Below, one piece after another: positions 30,857 to 39,483 of a DNA stretch of 64,000 bases. The translations under genes and the position numbers were made by a program. Positions within the stretch are counted from its first letter, which is position 1, and each line of letters begins with the position of its first letter. Below the pieces are notes generated by a model. The model saw only the letters and a program-made list of their open reading frames with translations, was not told the DNA's origin and ran no database searches. The stretch comes from Desulfovirgula sp. (GTDB lineage Bacteria; Bacillota; Desulfotomaculia; Desulfotomaculales; Desulfovirgulaceae): the NCBI GenBank assembly GCA_020725525.1, contig DYEX01000121.1, positions 29,516 through 93,515 on the forward strand, written 5' to 3'.

Positions 30857-31288
30857 TTAACGCTCCTGCACGCCGCCGTGAGGTATGAGATAGACGAAGA
30901 AGAAAACCACGGTAATCATGCTGTAAACGATCCTGATGGCCTGCCCACCGTAACGCATCTCAAAGAAGTCGCCGAGGGTAAACCCGCCCAGCCGCCGTAA
31001 GGGGCCGGCAAAGGAAATGAGAGCAAAAGCATACCCCACCGCTGCCCCGGCTGCGCAGGCAAGGGACATGGGGAGGCCGTAAACATAACCCACCGCTACA
31101 AAACCCATGAAGGTGGCGGCGCTGCCAATTGCCGAAAAGATGGCCACCCCGTTTACCAGTGCCCCCACTGAACGCTCGGCCACCCAAAAAGAGGCTTCGC
31201 TGCGGGTACTGGCCCACCTGAACCACCAGCCAATTAAAAGCATAGTCAAAAAGTACAGGATTGCCACACCAAGTTCTACACCGCGCAT
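30857..31288 (-). pseudogene. Sodium:solute symporter, truncated after about 140 aa
   Basis: SSSF N-terminus (FWVAERSVGALVNGVAIFSAIGSAATFMGFVAVGYVYGLPMSLACAAGAAVGYAFALISFAGPLRRLGGFTLGDFFEMRYG...VYLIP) then HGGVQER-stop; no remaining TM segments downstream. Confidence 0.75.
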
Positions 31289-31343
31289 TTTTTCACCCCG
31301 CTTTCAGCTTGTTGTAATAAACATTGCCCCGCTTTTAAACTGC

Positions 31344-31524
31344 GTAAATGTTCAGTCAACCCGCTTAAGGCACGGCCCAGCACTCACCACAATATGACTC
31401 TGCTCCCGGTGTTTCAGGTTTAATTGACAAATCAGGTTTTGGGAAGAACTAGTATTCCAGTGAGTGCTGGGTCCCGCTCACTCATATGCTCCGCGTAAGA
31501 TGCGCACCACGTACTGAACATTTA
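31344..31524. repeat. Two-block inverted repeat
   Basis: GTAAATGTTCA (31344-31354) and CCCAGCACTCAC (31376-31387) are mirrored by GTGAGTGCTGGG (31460-31471) and TGAACATTTAC (31514-31524). Confidence 0.7.
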
Positions 31525-31574
31525 CTAAACTGCACCTGCTAACCACCTCCTTTGTTACGAACGGGTTCCGATGA

Positions 31575-31605
31575 TCGGGCCGGGATAAAACTTATCCCGG
31601 CCCAA
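31575..31605 (-). terminator. Hairpin after CMD-family gene
   Basis: GGGCCGGGATAAAACTTATCCCGGCCC perfect stem just downstream of the gene ending at 31615. Confidence 0.65.
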
Positions 31606-31614
31606 CCAGCCCGG

Positions 31615-32154
31615 CTAGTAATCTTCCAGGTCCAGCTTCATGACTTCGTTAAAGCGGTTGATCATGCTGTAAAGGCAAATCAGGCAGGTGATTTCCACTA
31701 TCTGGGAGTCGGAGTAAAACTGTTGCATGCGGGCAAAGAGCTCGTCGGACACCCCGTTGGCATCGCGGCTCAGCTTTTCGGTATACTCCAGGGCTACCTT
31801 TTCTGCCTCGGTGAGGAGGGGGGAGTCCAGGTGGTCTACGGCTGCAATCTCCTCATCCGTCATCTCCATCTTGCGCATGATCTGGACGTGGGCATGGCTG
31901 CAGTAAGCCGAACCGTTTACTCTAGAAGCTTTCAAAATAATCTTTTCCTTTAGCCTGGCATCCACCTCATCGGGAGCCTGTACCGCAGCCACAAAGGGTC
32001 CGATGGTACGCAGTATTTCCGGTTTATAGGCCATTATTTTATAGATATTGGTTACCTTCCCCCGTTTTGCAATCATGCGCTGGTAAGCTTCCTTTATGCG
32101 GGGATCCTTTGCCTCTTCTTCTTCGATGTATTTCAGCCTGGCCATATAATTCAC
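31615..32154 (-). CDS. Carboxymuconolactone decarboxylase (AhpD-like) family protein
   Basis: GSAYCSHAHVQIMRKMEMTDEEIAAVDHLDSPLLTEAEKVALEYTEKL. Confidence 0.82.
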   Translation of the reverse strand: MNYMARLKYIEEEEAKDPRIKEAYQRMIAKRGKVTNIYKIMAYKPEILRTIGPFVAAVQAPDEVDARLKEKIILKASRVNGSAYCSHAHVQIMRKMEMTDEEIAAVDHLDSPLLTEAEKVALEYTEKLSRDANGVSDELFARMQQFYSDSQIVEITCLICLYSMINRFNEVMKLDLEDY

Positions 32155-32165
32155 CTCTTTCCTGC

Positions 32166-34004
32166 CTACAGGACTTGCTCTTGAGCCTTCATTTTCTGGC
32201 GTAGCTTTTCAGTAGCCTTATAGTCTATCTCAAAGGTTGCCGGATTTATTACCACCCCGTAAACATTGCGGGCCGTTTCCAGAGTGATGTACTCATCAAT
32301 GACGTCTTCCCTCACCAGCCACGGCTCCCTCTCCAGAGGAGAACCGTAGCCGCCGCCACCGGTCATGGCCCAGTATATGGTCTGGTCCGGGGTTATCTTT
32401 TCTCCCTGAAATTTTGAGGGCAAAACTTTAATGGTTTCCCCCGTCCGGGCATCCCGCAACTCAGCCCTGGCCGGGTGGCCTCCACGACCGCCAAACACAC
32501 CATGCACGGGGGTATAAAACTTGGTGCACAGGGAAGTGCATTCCACCACCGTTCCCACGGGACTCACCTCGTACTCCACCCCCATGCCCCCCCGGCGCCG
32601 GCCCGCTCCACTCCCGGGAAAGTTCTCATCCTTACAAATGCGCCGGTAGCGATATAAAAGCGGCCAGTATTGCTCTTCGATTTCGATATTGGGCATGGTG
32701 ACATTGGAACATTTCTGACAGGCGGTGGGCCAGCCGTCCAAAGTTTTCCTGCCCCCGCCACCGCCGCCGCCGGCACTCTGCAGCAGCGCTATAAAGGGTT
32801 TACCGGTGCGCGGGTCCGTGCCAAACATGAACTGGAAGCCCCAGGCTCCCGCCCAGACCCCCGATCCCAGCTCGGGGTTGGCCAGGCTCAGGCAGTACCA
32901 TACCAGGTTGTGCACCAGGTGTCCCGTTTCGGTGCTGCACGCCCCAATAGCCGCCCCTGGATTACAGTTGAGCAGGCTGCCCCGCTCGGTAATGAGATCC
33001 ATGGGCACCATGGAACCGTAACACTTGGGACAATCGGGCAGCATGGCCATTAGAGCCGAGTAGGAGTGGGCAACCACATTCCCCCACCGGGAGTTGATGA
33101 ATCCCTTTGCCTGGGGATCGGTGCCGCTGAAATCAAAGGTAAGGCGATCTCCCCTGACGATCATGGCACATTTTACCCGGTAGCTCTTATCGGTCTGTCC
33201 GTCCCCGTCTACAAAATCTTCTCCCTCATATACCCCATCGGGCATAGCCGCAATCAGGCTTCTAACCTTTGCTTCAGCATAGTGGTGCAGGGCAATATAG
33301 ATATCTTTGAGGGTTTTGACCCCGTAGCGGGCCGCCAGTTCCTGTAACCGCATGGCACCTACCTTTACCCCATGCACCTGGGCCATGAGATCGCCCCGCT
33401 GGGGTTCAGGCATACGTACATTGGTCAGGAAAATATTCAGGATATCTTCCCGTAATTTGCCCCCCTCAAAAAGTTTGGTGGTGGGCGGAAAACGAACTCC
33501 CTCCTGGTAAAGTTCAGTAGCCCTGGGCGAAATGCTGGTGGGAGCAATTCCTCCCATGTCCAGGTGGTGCACCACACATCCTGCAAAGCCGATCAGCTCT
33601 CCCTGGAAATAAACCGGGTGGAAAAGGGATAAGTCGGGAGTATGACCCCCGCCGTACAGGGCATCGTTGCTCATGAAGATATCACCTTCGCGGATGTTTT
33701 CCCAACCCACCGTATCAATTAACGCTTCCAGGTGATACTGCATGGCTCCCTGGTGGCCGGGCAGAAATTCTCCCATGCCCACCATGTGACCTTCGTGGTC
33801 AAAAACGGCACAGGAAAAATCCTTGGTTTCGGCAAAGATGGGGGTGTGGGCCGTGCTGTGCACCGCCGCTCCCATTTCGTTGGCAATGGCAAATAACCGG
33901 TTTTTAACTATCTCCAGCAGCACCGGATCCACCTCGGGCACCGTTTCATGGGAAAGGATACAGTAATACCTTTCCTTATTGCCTTCCAGGCGTTCCACAG
34001 GCAT
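32166..34004 (-). CDS. Hydantoinase B/oxoprolinase (HyuB) family protein
   Basis: DPVLLEIVKNRLFAIANEMGAAVHSTAHTPIFAETKDFSCAVFDHEGHMVGMGEFLPGHQGAM; GSGAGRRRGGMGVEYEV. Confidence 0.93.
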   Translation of the reverse strand: MPVERLEGNKERYYCILSHETVPEVDPVLLEIVKNRLFAIANEMGAAVHSTAHTPIFAETKDFSCAVFDHEGHMVGMGEFLPGHQGAMQYHLEALIDTVGWENIREGDIFMSNDALYGGGHTPDLSLFHPVYFQGELIGFAGCVVHHLDMGGIAPTSISPRATELYQEGVRFPPTTKLFEGGKLREDILNIFLTNVRMPEPQRGDLMAQVHGVKVGAMRLQELAARYGVKTLKDIYIALHHYAEAKVRSLIAAMPDGVYEGEDFVDGDGQTDKSYRVKCAMIVRGDRLTFDFSGTDPQAKGFINSRWGNVVAHSYSALMAMLPDCPKCYGSMVPMDLITERGSLLNCNPGAAIGACSTETGHLVHNLVWYCLSLANPELGSGVWAGAWGFQFMFGTDPRTGKPFIALLQSAGGGGGGGRKTLDGWPTACQKCSNVTMPNIEIEEQYWPLLYRYRRICKDENFPGSGAGRRRGGMGVEYEVSPVGTVVECTSLCTKFYTPVHGVFGGRGGHPARAELRDARTGETIKVLPSKFQGEKITPDQTIYWAMTGGGGYGSPLEREPWLVREDVIDEYITLETARNVYGVVINPATFEIDYKATEKLRQKMKAQEQVL

Positions 34005-34017
34005 TTCTTTTCCCCCC

Positions 34018-36099
34018 TTAAACTGGAGTTATAATAGCGTTTAGAAATTCATCCCACTGGCACCGCTGACCGGGCCTGATGACCAGGGTGGTATCAGGGT
34101 ACTCCACCACAGCCGGTCCTTCAATGGTGCAACCGGCAGGAATCTTCTCTCCCCGGTATACGGGTGTTTCCACAAATCCCCCTGCTTCACTGAAATACAC
34201 CTGCCGCAAACCATTCCTGAAGGCAACACCATCAACTTCCACAATATCCCTGCGGGACAAAACGGGATGGGGCACCAGGCCCACTCCTTCCACCCTGAAA
34301 GTTACCACCTGCAGGGGAAGGTCCTCGCTGAAGCCGTACCTGGCCCGGTAAATATCTGCATAGGCCCGTTTCAGGGCCGGTAAATGTTCCTCCCGCAGAC
34401 GTGTTTCGGGCAGAGGTACATTCAGTTCGTGAAGCTGGCCCACAAAGCTCATGTCCGCCGAGGCCCGGATGATTATCTTATCCTCCGTAATGCCTTCCCG
34501 GATCAGGGTAACCCGGGCTTTTTCCTCCATCTCCGCCAGCAGGGCATTGGCCTGATCCAGGTCCATCTGGTCCAGCAGGGCCCGGAAAGTGCGGGAATAG
34601 GTATGTCTTAAGTTGGTGGTCAGCAACCCGAAGGAGGAAAAGGTGGCCGCATTAGCCGGTATTATCAGCCTGGTGGCTCCTATTTCCCGCATTATAGAAG
34701 CAGCGTGGGTGGGACCGGCTCCCCCGTAGGCCATTAAAACCACATCCCGGGGATCGATTCCCTTCTGTACCGTCAATAGGCGCACGGCATCGATCATATT
34801 GGCTTCTACCACCCGCACAATTCCATCGGCTGCTCGAATTTCATCCACTCCCAGGGGCCCGGCTATTTTGGTACCAATGGCCTCCCGGGCCCTGTCCACA
34901 TCCAGTTCCATGCGGCCGCCCAGGAAATAGTGCGGATTGATGAACCCCAAAAGCACGTCGGCATCAGTTACCGTAGGCTCCTCCCCACCGCGCCCGAAGC
35001 AGGCCGGGCCAGGCACCGAGCCCGCGCTATGGGGGCCCACCCGCAACACCCCCTGGGCATCCACCCAGGCTATGGTCCCGCCCCCGGCCCCAATGGAACG
35101 GATGTCTATGCGTTCACCCATCAAGGGGTAAGATGCCACCTCGCTTATGGTACAGGTTAAAGGTTCCCCATCCCGGATCAGGCCCACATCAAAGCTGGTT
35201 CCTCCCATATCCATGGCCAGAATATCGCGGAGCCCGAGCAAAGCCCCCAGGTACCGGGCAGCCATTACTCCACCCGCCGGACCGGAAAAAATGGTATTGA
35301 CCGGGCGTAGAGCGGCTTCTTCCAGCCCGGAAACTCCCCCGTTGGACTGCATGATGTGTACGGGAGAAGCATATCCCCGGCTACGCAACTGGTCATCCAC
35401 CTGGGCAAGGTGGGATGACACTGTTTTGCCCACGTAGGCGTTAAAGACAGTGGTGCTCATGCGCTCGTACTCCCGGATTTCCGGTGCCACATCCACGGAA
35501 GCAGAAACAAACACCTGGGGAAATTCTTCTTTAACTATCTGGGCCACCAACCGTTCGTGATGCGGATTGGCGTAAGAGTGGAGAAAACAGATGGCTACTG
35601 CTTCCATGCTCCCCCTGCTGGAACGCTGGCCTAACAGTTTGCGGATTTTCTCCCGGGCCTCCTCCACATTCAGGGGAGTAACCACCTGGCCCCGGGCATC
35701 CACCCGTTCGTTAATTTCCACCGTATGGGCCCGGCGCACAAAGGGCACCGGGTAGGGCTCCTGGCAATCCCAAATGCTCTTCCGTACACCCCGGCGAAGA
35801 AAGAGGGTATCCCGGAAACCGGAGGTAACCAAACAACCCACCCGTTCCTCATTGGCCCGCTGGACAATGGTGTTGGTGGCTATGGTGGTGCTGTAAATGA
35901 TTCTGCCCGTACCGCCCAGCAATTCTTCCACCGTCAACCCCAGCAACCTGGCCGCACCGTCCACTCCCTGGATCAAACCGTTACAACACAGGTAGGTGGT
36001 AGGTATTTTATAACTCACTGTTTTCCCTTCCGGCCCCATCACCACTATGTCACAAAAAGTCCCGCCGGTATCAATACCCACGGTATAATCCATAATCAA
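34018..36099 (-). CDS. Hydantoinase A/oxoprolinase (HyuA) family protein
   Basis: YTVGIDTGGTFCDIVV; ILAMDMGGTSFDVGLIRDG; GAGGGTIAWVDAQGVLRVGPHSAGSVPGPACFGRGGEEPTVTDADVLLG. Confidence 0.95.
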   Translation of the reverse strand: MIMDYTVGIDTGGTFCDIVVMGPEGKTVSYKIPTTYLCCNGLIQGVDGAARLLGLTVEELLGGTGRIIYSTTIATNTIVQRANEERVGCLVTSGFRDTLFLRRGVRKSIWDCQEPYPVPFVRRAHTVEINERVDARGQVVTPLNVEEAREKIRKLLGQRSSRGSMEAVAICFLHSYANPHHERLVAQIVKEEFPQVFVSASVDVAPEIREYERMSTTVFNAYVGKTVSSHLAQVDDQLRSRGYASPVHIMQSNGGVSGLEEAALRPVNTIFSGPAGGVMAARYLGALLGLRDILAMDMGGTSFDVGLIRDGEPLTCTISEVASYPLMGERIDIRSIGAGGGTIAWVDAQGVLRVGPHSAGSVPGPACFGRGGEEPTVTDADVLLGFINPHYFLGGRMELDVDRAREAIGTKIAGPLGVDEIRAADGIVRVVEANMIDAVRLLTVQKGIDPRDVVLMAYGGAGPTHAASIMREIGATRLIIPANAATFSSFGLLTTNLRHTYSRTFRALLDQMDLDQANALLAEMEEKARVTLIREGITEDKIIIRASADMSFVGQLHELNVPLPETRLREEHLPALKRAYADIYRARYGFSEDLPLQVVTFRVEGVGLVPHPVLSRRDIVEVDGVAFRNGLRQVYFSEAGGFVETPVYRGEKIPAGCTIEGPAVVEYPDTTLVIRPGQRCQWDEFLNAIITPV

Positions 36100-36336
36100 T
36101 CATCCTCCTTTCCTGCACCACCTGAACAAAAACCGGGTGCCGGCACAACAATTGAACACTTTTTCATTAAATATTAGCCCCCACATAACACGCTGGGTGC
36201 TCCGCCTGGTGAACGGTGAAAAAACAATGGTTAGCGGATGTATCATCAACTCAAATGGTAAAGAAAAAATCCGGCTTGCTGGTTCGGGAACAGACCCCGG
36301 ACCATACCGGATCACTGGGGAGGTCCCATGTATTTC

Positions 36337-37131
36337 TTAAAAAGAGCATTCCCGGAAGAAGTCTTTGATGCGCGGTATCAGCTCAGAGCCCCGCTCAATG
36401 GTAAGCAGGTGGCCGGCACCGGCATACTCCAGGTACTGTGCCCGCGGCAAACGGGAAGCCACCTGCCGCCCGTGTTCCACGGGAACAACCATATCCAGGG
36501 CACCGTGGCACACCAGCACGGGCACGTGCACCTGTGCCAAAAGCTCCAGGGTATCGTGGGTTTTCACGGCTCCCACCTGGGCACGGTATCCAGCCACAGG
36601 CCGGTTCATGGCCGAAACCCTTTCCAGATAGGGTTCCACGAAGTCGGGATTCTGGTTGATGAATTCCGGGCTGGCTGCCCAGAACAGGAGCATCCGGGCA
36701 TAATCCCGGGGGCTCAAGACGGCCTGCAGGTCCGCCCATAACTGCAACAATTCGGCAATAAACCGGTCGGTTTTCGCCCAGGTGCCCAACAGAACTGCCC
36801 CCCGGACCCGCTGCGGGTGCCGGATCACAACCTGCTGAGCAATGGCACTTCCCAGAGAAATGCCCACCAGAAAAGCCTTTTCCATACTCAGGGCGTCCAG
36901 CAAACCCGCCACATCGTCCCCCATTTGAGCCGTGGAGTAAGGCCCCTCCGGAACGGAAGTCTGACCCATACCCCGGTTGTCAAACAAAAGACAGGTGTAA
37001 CCCTCGAAGTGGGAAACCAGGGGCAACCAGGTAGTGTGATCGGTCCCCGTACCGCTGATAAAAACCACCGGGAAACCGCTGCCAAACAGATGGTAATTAA
37101 CCTCAATCTCCCCTACCCTCACTTTGGGCAT
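36337..37131 (-). CDS. Alpha/beta hydrolase
   Basis: FLVGISLGSAIAQQVVIRHPQRV nucleophile elbow GISLG; C-terminal GAGHLL. Confidence 0.92.
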   Translation of the reverse strand: MPKVRVGEIEVNYHLFGSGFPVVFISGTGTDHTTWLPLVSHFEGYTCLLFDNRGMGQTSVPEGPYSTAQMGDDVAGLLDALSMEKAFLVGISLGSAIAQQVVIRHPQRVRGAVLLGTWAKTDRFIAELLQLWADLQAVLSPRDYARMLLFWAASPEFINQNPDFVEPYLERVSAMNRPVAGYRAQVGAVKTHDTLELLAQVHVPVLVCHGALDMVVPVEHGRQVASRLPRAQYLEYAGAGHLLTIERGSELIPRIKDFFRECSF

Positions 37132-37235
37132 TTTTTCATCACCTTCTTGATCAGTATCCTTATAAAATCATAACACCCCGGTAAAAATTCAGGGGTTCAT
37201 TTGCCCAGCGGCAAAAAAATTACCTCCAGAGGTTA

Positions 37236-38690
37236 TTATTTTCTATCAATGGCACGCAATGCTCTTTCCCGCACCCCTTGCAGATTGTAGTCGGCCAAAA
37301 CCCTTTCCCGCAAAGTTTGGGACGTTGCACCGCCGCTGATGCACATGCCGTGGTACCATCCGGCAAAGGGCGAAGCCACCAGGTCCTCCACCAGCTTGAT
37401 GACCTTCACCCTGTCCACCACCGCCACATCATCCCGGGTACATAAATATTTTTCCAGGTAAGGACCGGTTACCGGGTGAAAATAATCTTTCTCCGAAACC
37501 AGGGTAGTGACCACCCCCCCAGCCGCCTCCTGGAGAAAATAACGTTCCTCACCCAATTTCATGGCAGCAAAAACTTTTCCTGCATTGCCGTAGATGCGTT
37601 TGGGAATGTATACTCCAGACTCATGGGTATGGCCATCCACAGCAGCCGCCAGAGCTGCCGCATAAACCAGTTCAGCACTTAAAATCATATCAGTCAGGTA
37701 GCCCCTTATATGGGGAGCCTGAGCCGTACCATTGTAATCGGCAATCAGAGATAGAGCCCCGATGGCCGTATCCATACTGGCTGCCCGGCAGGCACACTTG
37801 TGCCAGGTGTGAAAGGAATTAAAAACCGAGAGCATTAAACCGCTGAATTCCACCTCGCCGCACAGGAAAACATTCTCCCAGGGCACGAACACATGGTCAA
37901 AGACTATAAAGGTTTCCAGTTGACCAAAGCGGGAACTGATGGGATTTTCCAGTACCCGGCGTTCTCCGGGAGAAGGGGGTTCCTTGCAAATAAAAGTAAT
38001 CCCCGGGGCATCCACCGGAGTAAAAAAGGCTACCGCAAATTCCTTTTCGTCGGCCATCATGGGGCGGCAGGGAAAGACACAAAGCATATTGGTATAGGGG
38101 GCCGCCGTGCTGTGAGCTTTGGCTCCCTTGACCACAATGCCGTCTGCCCTCTTTTCCACCACATGCAAGTACATGTCCGGGTCCGGCTGCTCCGCCGGCC
38201 GGTACCGCCGGTCGCCCTTGGGATCCACAATGGCCCCACCGATGACCAGGTCCTCCTCCTGTGCCCGCCGGACAATATTCTGTACCCTCTGGTGGTAATC
38301 CGTATTGTAACGGCGGTCGATCTCAAAGCTGGTCACCCAGGCTGCATTTAAACAATCACTGGTCAAACAGCGATAATGACAGGCACAAAGCTTCTCCCCC
38401 AGCCGGCGCATAAGCCGGGTTTTAACCAGGGCGTCTTTTTCATCTTTTTGAATGTGGGTCCACCGGGTAATGGGTTCTCCCGTGAGAGGAGAAGACAGGT
38501 TTGAAAGGTCGGCAAACAGGGGATCATGGGCTGCTTCATAGGTTGTGCTCAGAGAATTGAGGCCGGGTAAAAAACGACTATGGGTGCAGATATCTTTAAC
38601 TTCCTCCCCGGCCAGAAAAACCCGGGGCTTCTGACGCTTCAGGCTGGCCAGGTATTCCTGCCTGGTGCGAATAGCCATTTTTATCCTCAC
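37236..38690 (-). CDS. 4-hydroxyphenylacetate 3-hydroxylase N-terminal family; resembles [4Fe-4S] 4-hydroxybutyryl-CoA dehydratase
   Basis: CHYRCLTSDCLNA (CxxxC), HTWHKCAC (Hx6C), GAIVDPKGDRRYRPAEQPDPDMYLHVVEKRADGIVVKGAKAHSTAAPYTN, MHG-like HGMCISGGATSQ. Confidence 0.85.
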   Translation of the reverse strand: MRIKMAIRTRQEYLASLKRQKPRVFLAGEEVKDICTHSRFLPGLNSLSTTYEAAHDPLFADLSNLSSPLTGEPITRWTHIQKDEKDALVKTRLMRRLGEKLCACHYRCLTSDCLNAAWVTSFEIDRRYNTDYHQRVQNIVRRAQEEDLVIGGAIVDPKGDRRYRPAEQPDPDMYLHVVEKRADGIVVKGAKAHSTAAPYTNMLCVFPCRPMMADEKEFAVAFFTPVDAPGITFICKEPPSPGERRVLENPISSRFGQLETFIVFDHVFVPWENVFLCGEVEFSGLMLSVFNSFHTWHKCACRAASMDTAIGALSLIADYNGTAQAPHIRGYLTDMILSAELVYAAALAAAVDGHTHESGVYIPKRIYGNAGKVFAAMKLGEERYFLQEAAGGVVTTLVSEKDYFHPVTGPYLEKYLCTRDDVAVVDRVKVIKLVEDLVASPFAGWYHGMCISGGATSQTLRERVLADYNLQGVRERALRAIDRK

Positions 38691-38725
38691 CTTTCATAGA
38701 ATTTTGCCACGGGCAAAAAAACAAT

Positions 38726-38763
38726 CTGGTTTCTCGATCCCCCACAGGGGACCGAGAAACCAG
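38726..38763 (-). terminator. Strong hairpin between AmiS/UreI-like and dehydratase-like genes
   Basis: CTGGTTTCTCG ... CGAGAAACCAG perfect 11-bp stem; T-run on the minus strand shortly after. Confidence 0.7.
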
Positions 38764-38776
38764 AAAATTCAGAAAT

Positions 38777-39271
38777 CTACCATTTGCCAACGAGCATCAG
38801 GTAACCGGGGATCCAGACAAAAACCACGCCTACAATGATGGTGATCCAGGCTGTAAAGGTGCCGATCTGTTTTTTTAGTGAGGTTAAAAGCCAGAAAAGG
38901 AACCACAGGAAAGCATAAACCAGCCACATAACCCCAAATCGAATGTCATTGGCCGAAAAGGCAAGGCTGGAATTTGGCAGGCAGGTTATGGCAACAAAGA
39001 GGCAGTACCAACCAAAGCCGTTGAGATCTACCTTGCTTAAGATACTGATTCCCAGGTATAAATACGTGAAAGTAAAAAGCATGATTGCTGCGGGTAAGAA
39101 ATAATCGGTGGGGGCTTTGGCGGAAGCCATGAGAATAAAGTTGATTACCATAGTCAGGCCGCCTGTTAACAAGTTCAGTATTCCGGCAGATTTGGCCTCT
39201 ACCTTGCCTAAAAGGAAAATGCCATTAACCACCAGAACGGCCCCAATGAATAACAGCGCAATGCCCAGCAT
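38777..39271 (-). CDS. AmiS/UreI-family channel (amide/urea transporter-like), orphan
   Basis: 164 aa, about 6 TM: MLGIALLFIGAVLVVNGIFLLGKVEAKSAGILNLLTGGL... YLYLGISILSKVDLNGFGWYCLFVAI. Confidence 0.8.
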   Translation of the reverse strand: MLGIALLFIGAVLVVNGIFLLGKVEAKSAGILNLLTGGLTMVINFILMASAKAPTDYFLPAAIMLFTFTYLYLGISILSKVDLNGFGWYCLFVAITCLPNSSLAFSANDIRFGVMWLVYAFLWFLFWLLTSLKKQIGTFTAWITIIVGVVFVWIPGYLMLVGKW

Positions 39272-39483
39272 GGTTTCACCTCCTTCCTATTTAAGAACTT
39301 TGAAACGTACCTTCCAAAAAAACCTTTTCTGGAAACACCACCTCTCTCCTTAAATATTTCGTGTGGTGCAACAATATTTCAATGTAACGCACTTCCCCGG
39401 GCGGCATGCGCCCTCTCCTCTTAAGTAGACCCTATCGCCCACCCGGAAACAATAACCATGGGTCTCCAGACCTGTCTCTCGCT

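Noticed and set aside
30857-31288. Sec read-through of the truncated symporter
   Set aside because: The stop is TAA and downstream sequence does not continue the symporter.
32166-36099. Assignment as acetone carboxylase
   Set aside because: HyuA/HyuB family is clear but no recognisable acetone carboxylase gamma subunit; sequence features alone do not distinguish it from other HyuAB enzymes.
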